A DNA stretch of 64,000 nt from Moringa oleifera. Taxonomy: Eukaryota > Streptophyta > Magnoliopsida > Brassicales > Moringaceae. Below the pieces are notes generated by a model, which was not told the DNA's origin, did no database searches, and saw only the letters and a list, made by a program, of their open reading frames with translations. A program made the translations under genes and the position numbers. Position 1 is the first letter of the stretch, and each line of letters opens with the position of its first letter. The stretch is from the NCBI GenBank assembly GCA_021397835.1, contig JAJFZO010000609.1:1924501-1988500 (forward strand), written 5' to 3'. This document shows positions 13,450 to 27,175 of this stretch, piece after piece.

Positions 13450-14770
13450 ATTATCAGGCCAGTTATTGCTGCATCAACTGATTTTTCTAATTTTTTAACT
13501 TAATCTTTGTACTTCAAGGATATTTACAGTCATTATTTTGCTCCCTCTATACAATTTTTAACTTAAATTTCTATCAATTTGATGAAGAATTGGGTAACAT
13601 TGAGTGGCAGAAATACTACTAAGTGCATAATTTTCGAGTGCCCATACCACGTCACCAGCTTTACTTGTCATGTTGGCTCTGCTACTGATTGTGTAGGTAT
13701 GCCAACCACTCCAGCTGTGCCATGTCATTAATAGTAACCACATCACTCGCTAAGTCACTATGTTTATTTCTTCGCCTTTTCTAATCTGGCAACTACCTCG
13801 GTAGCAACACCCAATGAAGTCTTGCCATATCATTTAATAAGCCACTAAGCAAGTGATAACTTTCTTCAGTCTACTTATTCTACCTTAATAGTGATGCTCA
13901 ATGAGACCACATCAATTACATTGCCATATTAATAGTATCATTTCTTTATCACAACAACATCACCTCGTCAACAACAACGCCTCCATGAGTGAAGTGCCAT
14001 GTCACCACCCTTTGCCATGTCAGTTGCAACATCTTTGAAGGGTTTACCTTTGCTCAACGGCTCTTTCGAACTACTAATTCTCTAAAAAAGCTATTTTTTT
14101 TCATTTTGAAATCTATTTCACACTTTTTCACTCAAATTTTATACACCCAAATACTCTTGCCATCTTTTTATTTTCTAAATTTCCTAAAGAGAAAAGCTTG
14201 CACCTAAGCATAGAGTCTTCTACTATTCTTCATCTTTCTTATCTAAGGTTCTCATTTTACTGCATTTTATTTTCCATTCCTAGTTAGTTATAGACACTTT
14301 AGGTCCTTCCACCATCATAAATAAGGACTTAACTAAGATTAGAAAGATCTACGAGATCTCCATCTCGATGGTTATGGTGATTCTTGCTTTTAAAGAGAGG
14401 TCTTAATTAGATAGACCAGGCATCCTCTATGTCTTTTAGGAATGCCTCAAAAAAGGATTGAGGCTTCCTTTAAACACCTTCTTTAAAGTGGTTTATGAGA
14501 GTTACAAGCTCTCCCCCTCTTGGTTTGTACCTAACTCATGGAGAATATTAGTAGCTTTTTGTGCTAGGTGTCCAAGTTTAGGAATTTTTAACCTATCTTT
14601 CCTAGTATTTTTTAGTTTTTTTGAACTTAATGATTTGAGTCACCCCTTAGCCTTATCGTGTTTTTTTTACAAGAAACCCTCACCTTTTTATTCAGACTTG
14701 CCCAAAACTGTTAGAATTAAAGACATACTTATTTTTGGATATTTTAAAATAAGATTCTCTTTAATAACTA
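13450..14770 (+). mobile_element. Ty3/gypsy-type gag relic, copy 2 (Transposase_28-like domain)
   Basis: The open stretch 14458-14640 on the plus strand encodes a segment with GLRLP near its start (14445-14470) and then LSPSWFVPNSWRILVAFCA. This pattern (FPFHPF...LAPSQ..PN.WR.L..F) is that of the plant 'putative gypsy type transposon' gag domain (Pfam PF04195 as I know it). The upstream 0.9 kb aligns with copy 1 as a direct repeat and is probably LTR or leader sequence. The gene is a relic: the flanking frame contains stops and the downstream pol genes are absent. Confidence 0.55.
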
Positions 14771-16744
14771 CTTATAAATAACAAATATTGAATTTCTTTG
14801 TACAACTAAATTTCACTACACCCATTTTTTTTTTCAATACTTCCTCTTTGGACCCATTTTTAGTAGCACCAATAGATATGAAGAATAGACCGTTAAACTA
14901 ATAGTTACTCTTCAATTTACTTGTCTTCTCTTTCCACTTGCACCCTTAAATTAAGATCTTTTATGAATTTCAAATACAATAAACTACATATATATATATA
15001 TATATATTTCAAATAGGATAATTGCATTGTGATGAACCAAAATTTTTTGATAATGTAATATAAATGCAAATTTTGGATATTAATTTTATATTGATCAAAA
15101 GAATTGATAATTGGATCAAATATATTCTCTTGAAAAATATGTAACATATGATCTACCCATAAATTTGATCAAGCAGATCGCAAAAAGATTTATTACTTTA
15201 CCTCTCGAACATCACTTGAACGGTCATTAAATCTTATTTGAAAGAAGCATTGGCATCATAAGAGTACACTAAATTGATATGCAATATCAATAATTAACAT
15301 AAGGTCTATTTTGGGCCATTGTACATTTTTATTGTGGTGATTTTTTAATTTGAATGAGTGAAAAACAAACTGAGGTGAGTATATTAAGTGCTAAATCCAA
15401 GTGTAGAGCAATGCCATCAGAAATTTGTGAACGGGTTATGATTGAAAGATCTTAAATATTAAGGATTAAAGAGGACGGACCAACAAAGTATACATTATAA
15501 GTATTGCACACAATTAGTGAAACACAATGAAACAAACCTACACGAAAATTTACAAGAAAATATTAGAAAGTTAGCTGATTTGTATTTTTTTATGTTTTGA
15601 AAAATGAACAATAGACAATTCGCAAATGTACCTATCAAAGAATTCAAGGTCAACTCAATCCATGCAAATATTTTCAATCTAAAAATCTGAATTTTTAAGT
15701 TGAATTTTAAAAATACTTACACTGAAGAATCCGTGATGTCAAACAAATTTAAGTCAATTAATTAATCAAAATTAAATTTTAACAAAATAATAGATATTAA
15801 TTAAATTCCTAAATTAAAAGAAGCCAATCAAGAGTTCATGTTTGTGTATAATCACAAAAAAAAAAAGAATTTATTTTTATCTTTTAACATGCATAACCCT
15901 AAAAAATTGTACTAATTTTGTATTAAAAATATATATACAGGTGAATGATATTTTTTTTTCACAATTTTTGTAATGTAATTATCTATTAGAATAAGATTAC
16001 AATATTTTTGTAAATAAAAAATAAATTTTTATTAAAATTTCTATTCTTCAAAATTTATTAAAATTTTGACTTTCATATCGAGTAAGTTAAATTCTATCAA
16101 AAAAATCAAAAAACTAAATATATTGAAATTTAAAAAAATTTACAACTAATTTTAACTTAAAATTTTTCATAAAAATTCAATGTATATATATTCAAATTAT
16201 CATCATAAATTTATTTACATAAATTTTTTAAACATTTTAACAATAAAACAACTATTAATTTTTTACAATCGCTATCATCAAAGTGTAAGTTAAATAAAAT
16301 TAATAAACTTGTTTCAAAATGTTTTCAAAGTTAGAATTTAATTGAAGAAAAAAAGTAAAACCTGAAATTTAAAATCATTTTATTTTTTGTCATACCAATT
16401 CTTGTCCAAGTATCTAATGCAACTGCAGCCAATTGTTCATAGAGTTCCAACTCAATCAGCACTTACTGCCCAGCAGCCATATAGGTTGCCTTGTGATTGC
16501 TCCAAAATTCTTAGATAAAGTAATCTGACAATTCCATAGCAATGCAAGCCCAAAAAAGATTAGGAAAAAAAAACTTACTGATGATACAATGGACACTAAC
16601 AATATTAAAATCATGAAATCTTTAAAATTTCTCTTTATAAAAAATTTTAAATTATCATTTCATCACCATCTAATTATACAACTGAGCCTAAATGGATTTT
16701 CCACTAAGAGAGCACTAGTGCAATTTGACTTCTTACAAGCCTGC
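14771..16744. other. AT-rich spacer downstream of the phytyltransferase gene
   Basis: Very AT-rich DNA containing a (TA)n run near 14988-15007 and many poly-A/T stretches. No coding region is recognised. The proximal 300-400 bp (about 16350-16744) is the likely 3' UTR and flank of the minus-strand phytyltransferase gene. Confidence 0.55.
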
Positions 16745-19700
16745 TTACCTAACAAATGGGATCAGCAGGTACTCCGCATAAAAGAGCTGCAAGAAACCAA
16801 GGTATCATCATTCACTCAATAAAGGTATTAAACGTTCAATTTAAAGCAAGAAGGAAACAAGGCAATATTGAACAAGTTGTCCCTTAATTGAATGTTGGTT
16901 AGCATATTTAACCGTGGAAACTGATACAGATGGACCTAGCAATCAGTCTGGCTTGGGTAGGGTTGCACTAGATTATTAACATAATCCAATATCTGAAGCA
17001 TTTGAGACTAAACAACATCGGCTGGGTGCATGGATTGCAATTAGTTCTAATGAGTAAAGGGGTTCAAGTCATACCAAATAACTCAATTGGGTTTGAGAAT
17101 GATTTGGTCATCCTTGACCTTGATCACTTCTTGACACAGCTTTTTGAGTTTTAATAAACATAATGAGTTGTTAGAGTTACTAAAATAAACAACTATTAAC
17201 TTTAGGTTTCATAAAGTTGTCTGAAAACATGCCAAATCCCATATTGTTTACTTGGAATTGATGCAAAAGTGTAACTAAATGGATTGACCTAATGTATGGG
17301 ATGACCAAATTCTAGATGATGCAAAGAACAATATCTGACATTGGTAACCTTGCATGCCACTACTAATTGCCTTCCCTTGACCCGAACCTTCTTGTGTGAA
17401 TAGACTACCTTTAATTGAGAGTTTAACTTTGACTACCCGTTCGGTAACATATATAAATTCGATATGCAAAGGTAAAGTTTACCTTCCAAATAAACATGTA
17501 ACAGGACGTTATTGCAGCTTTGCTCTTCAGATCAACAGATCTAGCACGAGTCCACAGTATTGAAGCCAAGACGACATGACCCAGAACCTAAACCGATGCC
17601 AAAAACTTGAAATAAACCACCAGAAATATTACCAGCCATTAAAATGAATGACACAGATAACAAAAGAGCTCAATGGAAGCGTCAGATATCTCGTAGTACC
17701 TTTGAGGTATTCTATTGCTCAAAAAACACAAGGCTTCACAATAACCAGTCACTTTAAAAACAAAGGTGGTCCATCAAAACAAAGTTGTTACAAGATATTA
17801 GAAGAACACAGCGACTCATTTAAGAGTAAGTCATAATCACAATTTGACTAAGCAATCTCCTGAATACTTTTAGCATTTTACTTTTCTAAAGGGGGGCAAG
17901 GATTGTGAATCAGAATTTTACTTTGACTTAACTCTCCAAGTTTTAGTTGATCCTACTGTTGTCTTAGCGATCAAACTTGAAAACTTGATACCAAGCAAAC
18001 TACGTCATTCTTGTGCAAAAGCAATCTCTGGTGGGAAGTTAAATTATGTAGCATGAAACTTCAACCCAGCCTTTTAAGCTAAATTACAAACATAAGCACC
18101 AGCAAGTTAGGCCCTTCTCCCACTCCATTTATAGAGAGAAGCGAGATCAAGTAAAGAAAAAGAAATTACAGTGATGACTTTGCTCCACATGTAGGAAGAT
18201 GTAGCTCCAACCAAAACAGCAACACCATAAGCCATTTGAAGTAGTGAAATACAAATCCAGAAGACCTACCAGAAGAAAATTAGGCACAAGTAGTTGATAG
18301 TAAAGGTACGTTAATAGTGACAAGAGGACCTGGAATAAGGAAACATGCATATACTGAAACCTTACCCGCTCTTGACCTAAACGTACTGAAAAAGAGTGGA
18401 TTCCAAATGTCTTGTCCCCCTCAATATCAGGTATATCCTGCATGAAATCCAATTTTAGCTCAAAACAAAGCCTGTCCCACATACTTCCTACTTCTGATCA
18501 TTGTTATCCCAGTGTAGCCAAAATGCAAATCATTTACCTTAAATAATGCTATGACAACTGAGAAGAAACTCATGAATGCAGTTGCAAAAATTAATGGCCT
18601 TGAAAAGACAGCAGGTCTTCCATACACATGAGTCTGCAAATTAGCAAATACATCAGCACCTAAATGCTTCGCATCAATAAACTATGGAAGAATGATATTC
18701 AAACTTCATGAACTGCAGATAAACAGATGTGTATCAGATTTAGGTTCTGACATCAGAATCAGGTTTCTAAAAGTTTGAAGATCAGAATTGAGTTCTCAAA
18801 CAGTGACCTTTGATAATTCATTTGGCAACACCCAGCATTTCTACTCAACACCAAAAGTTTCATGCATTAACATTATATCCCACTTCCATACTTCAAGGTG
18901 TTTCAAGCCTTGGAACCAACTTTTGTTTCAAGGGGCACCAAGGCTAATGGGTAAGAATTCATAGTTTTGTAATTCATTTATTCTTTTTAAATGATTAAGG
19001 AGCAAGATAAGATTAGAATTGATTTAGAATTTTAGTCTTGATGTATATGCAGTACCTAAAACACAGAAGGACAAGCAACGAAATTATTCAAATTTATTAT
19101 TTCTTTTGTGTGTTAAATTGCTACCAATGCAATATATGAAATTAAAAAAAAACGTTCTAGAAAAGTTTAATTTGCTTTTATATGTGTGGTACAATATATA
19201 TAACTGGGATGATAAAATTAAAATCATCTCTGGAAGAAAACTAAAGATTAGTAATCGCTAAAGAAGACCAGCTTTCATTTCATTGACATAAGCCTTCTTC
19301 AACAAAGTGAAATTAGCGAAATCTTTTAGGCCAGTGGGACCATGGACCACTTGGCCTGAACATAGTTCAGCCCCAGTTTTGAGGTTGTTGTGTTTCAAAT
19401 CAAATTAGTAACGAGATGTACTAGTCATGCATATTGTACAAGAATGAAAATTGTGAAGAGTTTTGGTAGAGATTCAAAGAAAATAAAAGAAAAAGTAAAT
19501 GGGAAGAAGAAACACCTGTACATGTAGATAAAAGGCAAGTTGAACAATCACTGCTCGAACAGCTAGGATGCACATTGCTGCGATCAATGCAAACCGTTTC
19601 CATCTTAATAATGGCAACTGAAAAAGTTGGAAAGACAAATCAATTAAGTACAAATCTTACACTATCCCGATGCTTGATTAATAACAAAAAAGAATTGTAT

Positions 19701-22643
19701 TTCCCAAAAGATTATCAGACCAAAAAGGCCACCATATCTGTCAGTATCATAGACAACAGGATTAATTTCTTTTTTCTCCAAGAAAGACTAATGAAGAAAT
19801 GTCAAGTTTGATGTTGTAAGCATTATAAACTCAAATTGACTATGATGTGTGCATGCATGAATATGCACTCCCTTGCATCAGTTAAACAATGCTGGGGTTT
19901 ACAAGATGAAAAAGAATAAACTACATAGAATGTGGTCCAGCATGGTGTTTCGATGAAATCATGCGCAAGTACATCTTTTCATCTGCACACATGTAGTTTA
20001 CATGTTGTGGGTGCACATGCCTAGAAATGCGTGCATATGCACACCCACACAAAGGAATAGAGAGACATGGATATCACCAGGAGAGACTAATGTCAGGGAT
20101 AACATAGCATTTAACTAGCCCAGAGCAACCTAGGCCTTATCTCGTGATTTTGGGATTGGGCAGCATAACTTGTATGCCACCTCGACCACACCAAATAGTT
20201 TCTTTGCGACATAAGGGTCACGACCCCATGTTGCTCAAAGCAGGTTCCTACAAGGAAGGGGGTTGGCTTAGAAATGCTTCTAGTCTTCATCATGTTTGTA
20301 TTAAGTGGCCACAATTGCATTGTGAATAAAAGATTACTGCTTCACATGCTACTTAAGCAGTACAATCATCTCAAGTGTAATAGAATCTATAGAACCAACT
20401 CACATTGATTGAATAAGCAGTGCCAAGTAAGAAACTAATGAATAAAGCCCAGAATAACGGCCATGAACCAGCAATCCATCCAAGCCAAAAACTCTGAAAG
20501 GAAGCAAAAGCAAAATTATCAGTACCTTTTCACTTGAGAACCACTGTAATAGTCTACAGAAGAAACAACCCCAATGAAAGACAGACTTCACAAAATGAGC
20601 TTCTGTCATGAACTTATATGTCTTCTGACAGTTTCATTTATAGAGTTTTTATATGTCAGCTCAATACTATCTATAACTTTTTATCTCAGAAGTGAGAAGA
20701 GATTAATTTACTGAATTATTGGTACTATAGCAGAAGAGTTTAAACATTTCTGTATCAAACCTTAGCTCTGAAAAGTTGGTAGTGCATAAATTTTGAAAAT
20801 CAAGGATTTTCCTAGCATATAGTCTCCCTGTATACAAGATCAAACTTTTCTTATCAAGGTGAGCAAAAGATGGCAAAAGATAGCAAGAAGGCTTCCTTTA
20901 CAGTTTTGTTATCTTTCTCCTCACCTTCTATGGTAATAAATTTTGTCAAATCCAATAAAGATGCAGTTCTAGAAAATACAAACATTGATTATTTGCACAC
21001 TGAAGTATTCTCTTTTTTGGCAAAAGCTTTCGGTAAATAATAGGGAGAAACATTTACAGACACAAAATTTGTAGTCCGTTTTATTACCATAAATATTACA
21101 AAACTGCATATAATTTTAATCTGAAATTGCAAAACAGTACCATGAGAGAAAAGCAAGTAACAATCACAACAGCAGTGCGAACGGAATATTCTCCTGATGC
21201 CAATGGAAGATATGGCTTGTTAACCTGCAAGAAAACAAGCAATCCTAATATCATAATTGATAATCTGGATAAGTTTACCTACTACTCTTCTTCTCATATA
21301 ATATTCCAGATCTACAAGGCACAGAAGGTTGATAGGGCCCTTGACAGAAGTAACTGCGTGTAGTTTGTCCAAAGCCAACTCAATCAGTTTGCTGAAACCT
21401 GCTTTCGGAGACATTTCTATTGTGCTAGCTACATAGAAAAAGGGAATGGTAGAGTGGCTTATGAAAAAGGAAGTCTTCTTGGTCCAAAAGCAAAGTCAAT
21501 CAACACAGGGTACAAAAGGAGATCTCCAATGGATGCATCAAATAACTTATCCTCTTAGCAATGGTTCAAATAGCACCTTTCATTGTAAGGCAAGAGCCCC
21601 CTCCGTCCAAAAGATCAGAGGTGCTTAACGTTATTCTCTTACATCATCATATCATTAAAAAAACAGTAGTGAGATTCATATCAAAAGCTACCTTATCTAT
21701 CTCGATGTCAGACAATTGATTTAAACCAACAACATATATATTCATCATGAGGGCAGCAACCACAGCCTGAAACGTCAATGAGATATCAAATGAGGATTTT
21801 ATTATAGGTAAGAGTTATGCTATTGAGTAAAGCAGCAAGAACTTTATTGGTTAAGATTTTTGGCGCATTACCTCCAACACTCCAGCAAAATATAGAGGAG
21901 AAATATCAGACAGCTTTTCGACTGCAAGGAGAGAAACTGACAAAATGCTCACTGCCTGCTATGAGGGGGAGAGAGGAAAGGTGAACTTTTTTTCCTTTGC
22001 TACCTTTAACATCTAGAAAATAAAGAATAAAAGCAGCTAGTTCTGATATAAGCAGAATTCAAGACTAAACCATGTGGAAACTAGAGAGAATATAACACAA
22101 TGAACATATAACTTTTATGGCCTCTACATAACCAAAATTAAACTTAACTGTGCCTATGACAGTGTGAGGCCGTGAAAACCTGTAAAAAGCGTCTATGGCA
22201 TTTTTAATGGAGTCCCAAGTGCTCTTGGAATTATAAGCTCCAGGCTCAGATTCAAGAGGGTGGCCGGAGGTGGCATTGACCAGAAACTTTGTCTTATTTT
22301 TGAGATAGAACGTAGATCTTTCCTCAGTAAGTCTATCTTGATGCTTTGCAGGAAGTTGCTGACACCTCACGTTATAATATCTTTCTAGAATGTTAAAAGC
22401 TCTGCATCTTGAAACTTTAATTCCTACATAACAAACTATGAATAAGAAAATGTGAAATCCATAAGCATATTACAGGAAAGAGTTTCTAGGCCAGAAATTT
22501 AGGAACAACAAAGATGAAATTATAATTTACTGAGTCCCAACCAATCAGAAAGGGTTCACATAGCCATAATCAAGCTTGTATTATTTAACAAAAATGAACA
22601 AGCAAGTAAATTAGCAGTGTTTCCCATTATATTAGCAGCGTCA

Positions 22644-22677
<34 letters not shown>

Positions 22678-23566
22678 ATGTCCATTTGCAAGCATGAAAT
22701 CATATGAACCTTAATTAGGAATCTGGAGTTATAGAAACTCCAATGAAAAGATCAAGGTTCACTTTCGTATTAATAAAATGAATTAATTACCACAAAATTT
22801 CACTAATAATCCCAAAACAAAAAGGAAGCACGGAAAAATCCTCAGGGAACATTCCGAATGCTCCAATTCAACTGGAAGTAAGTTTTCTTATCTTTGCTTT
22901 TTACCATATCAAACTTTTGAACAAAAAAGTCTTTTTAGCAAAGTTATTATCCACCCATTCACACATGTGCCTCGTAACAACAAACAGAAAAAACGAGTCA
23001 ACAAAAGATTGAAACACAGAAACGTGTGGCAGACGTACTTGGGAACTGTCCAGCCTTGAAATTGTCACTCCTCCAGAAATTCGCACCTAGTAATTGTTGC
23101 ATACGTAAGATAATGAAACTCCAAATAATATAAATTAGCAAAAATAATCTCTATTATTGGATTTAAACTGTGTTAAGAAAAGTTGGTGACCAATAATCCA
23201 AAAGCTTAGGCTACTAAATAAGCATAGCAGCTAAAAATAGACAATATTAGAACGAAGAAAGAATTCAGCGTATTCCATTTATTGAAAAATACAAACACTT
23301 TAAAGGAGAACCTAAGTGGGTTAAAAGACATAAGCTTATAGTCATCGATGTCTGGATATTTATTCCAAAAGATTTCTTCCTTCACAAACCCAACGATGAC
23401 AACACAATAAAAGAAAAGGAGCACAAAAGTAAGATACAGGGATCCTATAAGAAAAATTAGCAACCAATGTTGAGATGAGAAAGGAAGACAAAAACGAAAA
23501 CGAACTGCTCATACCAGCTGTAATTAAAGAAGATCTAGGAAGAGATCCAGAAAGCAAAGACTCCAT
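16745..23566 (-). CDS. HPT1: Homogentisate phytyltransferase, complete 12-exon gene
   Basis: UbiA-family prenyltransferase that condenses homogentisate with phytyl diphosphate, the committed step of tocopherol (vitamin E) synthesis at the plastid envelope. Exons on the minus strand: 23566-23515, 22423-22149, 21955-21872, 21766-21692, 21224-21141, 20493-20404, 19617-19516, 18633-18538, 18437-18366, 18265-18170, 17587-17483 and 16786-16745. All have GT-AG borders and matching phases, and total 1173 nt (390 aa), the usual family length. The N-terminus ([13 protein letters not shown]...) is a plastid transit peptide of about 70-80 residues. SRPHTVIGT ends exon 2. The first prenyl-diphosphate motif NQLSDIEID lies at residues 153-161 and the second, DIPDIEGDK, at 287-295. 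[12 protein letters not shown] and the C-terminus [13 protein letters not shown] distinguish it from homogentisate solanesyltransferase (VTE2-2). The junction exon 1/exon 2 (phase 1, GCTG|GA) is the least constrained by homology. Confidence 0.95.
22647..22674. repeat. (CT)14 microsatellite in HPT intron 1
   Basis: An uninterrupted CT dinucleotide run lies in the first intron of the phytyltransferase gene (GA repeat in the transcript sense). It is likely polymorphic in length. Confidence 0.9.
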
Positions 23567-23672
23567 TGAAACTTCCGTCAATGAATCGATGAAGAAAAAA
23601 GTGCCAGTACATCAAATGATTCCCAAATGCATGCAAAAGGAAAACGTAGTCACAGACAACAGTCTACAGAGA

Positions 23673-23681
23673 CTTAAATAG
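23673..23681 (-). promoter_or_regulatory. Candidate TATA element of the phytyltransferase gene
   Basis: On the minus strand CTATTTAAG lies 107 bp upstream of the HPT ATG, a plausible TATA-box position given a 5' UTR of about 75 nt. A TGGGCC-type motif lies further up, near 23764. This is assigned from motif and spacing only. Confidence 0.35.
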
Positions 23682-23699
23682 ACCCAAAGTAAAGGCCTT

Positions 23700-26240
23700 T
23701 GGCTCATTAAAAAAATGTAAAAACAGGGACTGCCTCGGCAGTAGTCGTAGAAGAGCAGCACTTGGGCCACAGGCTGCGTCCTCATTCTCAGTGGTTCTTA
23801 TTTTGTATCTCGTGGCCACCGGAAACGTGAAAGCATCTTTTTAGTCCAGTAATAGCAAAAATATCTTTTCAGTGTCTATTTCAATTGCAATAGTAGAGTC
23901 CAGTACGCATTTGCTATTTGTATTCCATTTTTAAAGCGTTAAAATTAAAAAAAAAAAAAGAGTTTTTGTTACTAATAACATAGAAATTTAATTAATTAGA
24001 GAAAAGACATTTTCAATTTTGCTTTAATACCATATTGACGTTCATAAAAAAAAATTGCATCAATGTCCATTTGAAATTATAATTTTTTTTATGAAATATT
24101 ATTTTTTAAAAAATCTAATTTTTTTTAAAAATTAAATGTGTCTCTGATGAAGAGACACGTTTAACATAAGTTTTTTTTAATGAAATTTAAGTATATAAAA
24201 TAGCAAATGAATGTAACAAGCAAAAGTGAAATTTTAATATGTATACTTTTATTTAATTCATATTACTATATTAATTAAATATCTTTAAACATGCCCATAT
24301 TTTCATAAATATAATTTATTTGATTTACATGATTTTAGAGAATTCAAAATAACTCAAAATTATGATTTTTCTTTTTACACATGAGACTTAAGAAAAATTA
24401 ATTATATTTTTGGATAAATAAAAAGAATCTTTACCCAATTCACTTTTTAAATTAAATTTAAGTGTATTAATTGATCCAATTTTATGTTTATTTTTTTAAT
24501 TTAAGCTATATAGGAGTTTGCCTCAAAAAGTTGGAGTTCTTTAAGTAAATTTGAAAATAATGGAAAAAATGAGAGGAAAGAAAAGAGAAAAAAATGGGAG
24601 AAAAGGGAGAGAAAGAAAAAGAGAGAATTTTTTTATTTTTAAATTTTCATTTTTTTCTAATAAAAAGTGTTAAAATTAAAGGTTTGAATGTAAAATTGAA
24701 TTAGCTTATACAATAAAATTCAAATCTAAAAAGTCGACTTAATATACTTTTTCTGTTTATCTATTTTTAATAAAGTTAATAATAGCAAAACTTAATTTAG
24801 AAATAATTCAAAAAAGTAGAAAAGTCGGCTATTATGGCTGAATTATTAACAAGATTAATTAGTGGATAAATTAAATTGTACTAAATGAAGGGTATATTAA
24901 TATGTAATCATAAGAAAAAGTTTTTTTCTAATTTTTATAAATAAAAAATAAATTAAATTTTATTTGAAGTGTTCCAATTCAAAATGGGTCAAACGGTAAA
25001 AGGCATCCTTTGGCATTATTGCCGGTCACTTCCTTTGATTTATGCTATATAAAGCTGCTTAATTAGACATGACTAATAAATCAAATATGTTACATTTTAT
25101 TTTTTGTTATTAAATAATATTATTAATAAATATTAAAAAGTTATGATAAATTTTTATTTACATTTTATTATGTAAATTAAATTTTATTTTGTTAAAAATT
25201 TAATAATTTTGAGGATAACTTAGATAATAAAAAGTGAAAAAAATAAAGAAAAAAAAGATGAAAGAAAGTCGGGAGATGAAGGCCAAGAAGAAGAGAGAGA
25301 AAATAGATAGAATTTTTATTTTTATTTCAAACAAATATTTTATTGTTATTTTTAAATTACTTTTCAAAAATTTTCAAATTTTTTGAAGATAAAAATTTAA
25401 TTTGATTGAAATTGAAAAGTGAAATATAAAAATAAGCAAATTTATAAAACTTTTAGATTAAAAGTATTTAGTATAATTTTTTAAATATTTATCCTAATTT
25501 TCTTATAAGATAAACAACTTAGTAGAAACATTTATGTTTTCTTGTCACAAAATTTTTACTTATGACATAAATATGCAGATTTGTCGTAAGTGTAAGGATA
25601 AAAACAAACTCATTAATTTAAGGACAGTGACGGATAAAGGCATTGTAAGGTCTCAAAATTCACAACATTTATATATTAAAGAAAAAAATATAAAAATTGA
25701 TCACAAAAATGTTTTCCATAAATTTAGTATTTAATTATTTTAATTATTTATTTTTAAATAAAAATTTATAAATTATTATACTTATTTTATATTATTAATC
25801 ACATTTTATAATAAGCACAGTTTTAATCTATCAATTTAAATTAAATTAAATTTTATTAAAAAATTTAAAAATTAAAAATATTTAAACTAAAGATTTTATT
25901 TAACAAATTTTAACTTTTAAAAAAATTTTTTACAGATGTAAAATAATATTCATGCTATTAATATAAAAAATTTCAAAATTTTTAAGTACTAAAAATATAT
26001 ATTTGAATTTATATTATTAAAATTTTAAAAAATTATAAAAAATAAATTTTATTTCAAAAATTATTTAAATTTGAAAGATTGATCAAAATAAAGTAAAAAA
26101 TTATTTAATTATTTTAAAGATATTTTAACGAAAAATATTTTTATTTTTATAATTATTTAAATTAAAATTTAATTTAAATTAACAACACAGAAAGAACGAG
26201 GATAACATGCAAAACCATTTCAAAAAACTCTTATAAAAAT
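23700..26240. other. Extremely AT-rich intergenic block
   Basis: About 2.5 kb made largely of A/T runs and TTAAATT-like words. I found no convincing coding region, tRNA or terminal repeat. Such blocks often behave as matrix-attachment-like or decayed MITE DNA, but nothing here demonstrates either. Confidence 0.55.
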
Positions 26241-26790
26241 TAGGGGTGTTCCCGATGCTGTTTGGTCGATTTATAATTTTTTTTAATAAAGCAAACCATT
26301 GATCCAATTTTACGATTATTTTTAACTATATGATTTGGTTTAATTTGCTATTTAATCTAAATGATATAAATTAAATCAAATCACATTACAAAATAGAATA
26401 CGATTTGATTTATCATATACTTTTAAAAATAAATAAATATCAATTATTAAGTAATATTAATTTACTATAAATTAAAAAATTTAAATATTAATCATAATCA
26501 ATTTTAAAATTCAAAATCTATCAAAAATTATATAAATAAATTAAAATATTAACTTGAAAGTTCAAAATCAAAACTTACATAAATCAATTAAAATACTAAT
26601 TTAAAAGTTTAATATTTATCAATTTTTTTAAAAAAACTTTGAATAAAAATTGCTTAAACTTTCATTTGAATTTTTTAAAAATAATAAAAAAATAAAAAAT
26701 TATAAATATTTATTAAATACGATGTGATTTAATTTAATGCGATTTAATTTAATCAACTTTTACATTTTACCGGTTTTTTGAACACTCAAG
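26241..26790. mobile_element. Candidate non-autonomous hAT-type MITE, eroded
   Basis: It begins TAGGGGTGTTC at 26241 and ends near ACCGGTTTTTTGAACACT at 26770-26786. This is a degenerate inverted match of the type TAGGGGTGTTC...GAACACCCCTA seen in plant hAT MITEs. The interior (about 0.5 kb) is AT-rich, with repeated GATTTGATTT/AAATCAAATC words on both strands. The right terminus is eroded and I could not identify an 8-bp target duplication. Confidence 0.35.
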
Positions 26791-27175
26791 AACACTTCAG
26801 AAAATAGTCACAAAATGGGCATATGAGTGACATGTGAATGTAACTTCAATTGATTCGGTAGTTGAGTGCCAACCGCAGATCAGATGTAACACTAACATGG
26901 CTTCATAAAGAGCTGTCTCTTTTCCCAGTGGAGTGCACAAAATTGCTTCAAACTGAGCCAGACACGTCAGCCAGGTCCCCACACCTTATGTCATGCCACC
27001 GGCCCTCACGCTAGCCACTAAAAGACAAGACATAGCAACTCCAGAGTTACCAATTGGAACAAAATTCAGAAGCATATTCTCTGGCTCTGAACAAAATTGT
27101 TAGGAATCTTGAAATGGGCATGTTGGAATTTTTTATTAATTAACAGAAACAGAGAACACCACCCTTTCTCAAGGG

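Noticed and set aside
20111..20329. Overlapping frames on both strands in a GC-richer patch of HPT intron 6
   Set aside because: No recognisable domain and flanked by well-supported exons. Possibly a decayed SINE, but no A- and B-box pair or poly-A tail could be shown.
26797..26982. 61-residue minus-strand frame downstream of the WAKL gene
   Set aside because: No domain recognised. It probably reflects a less AT-rich 3' flank.
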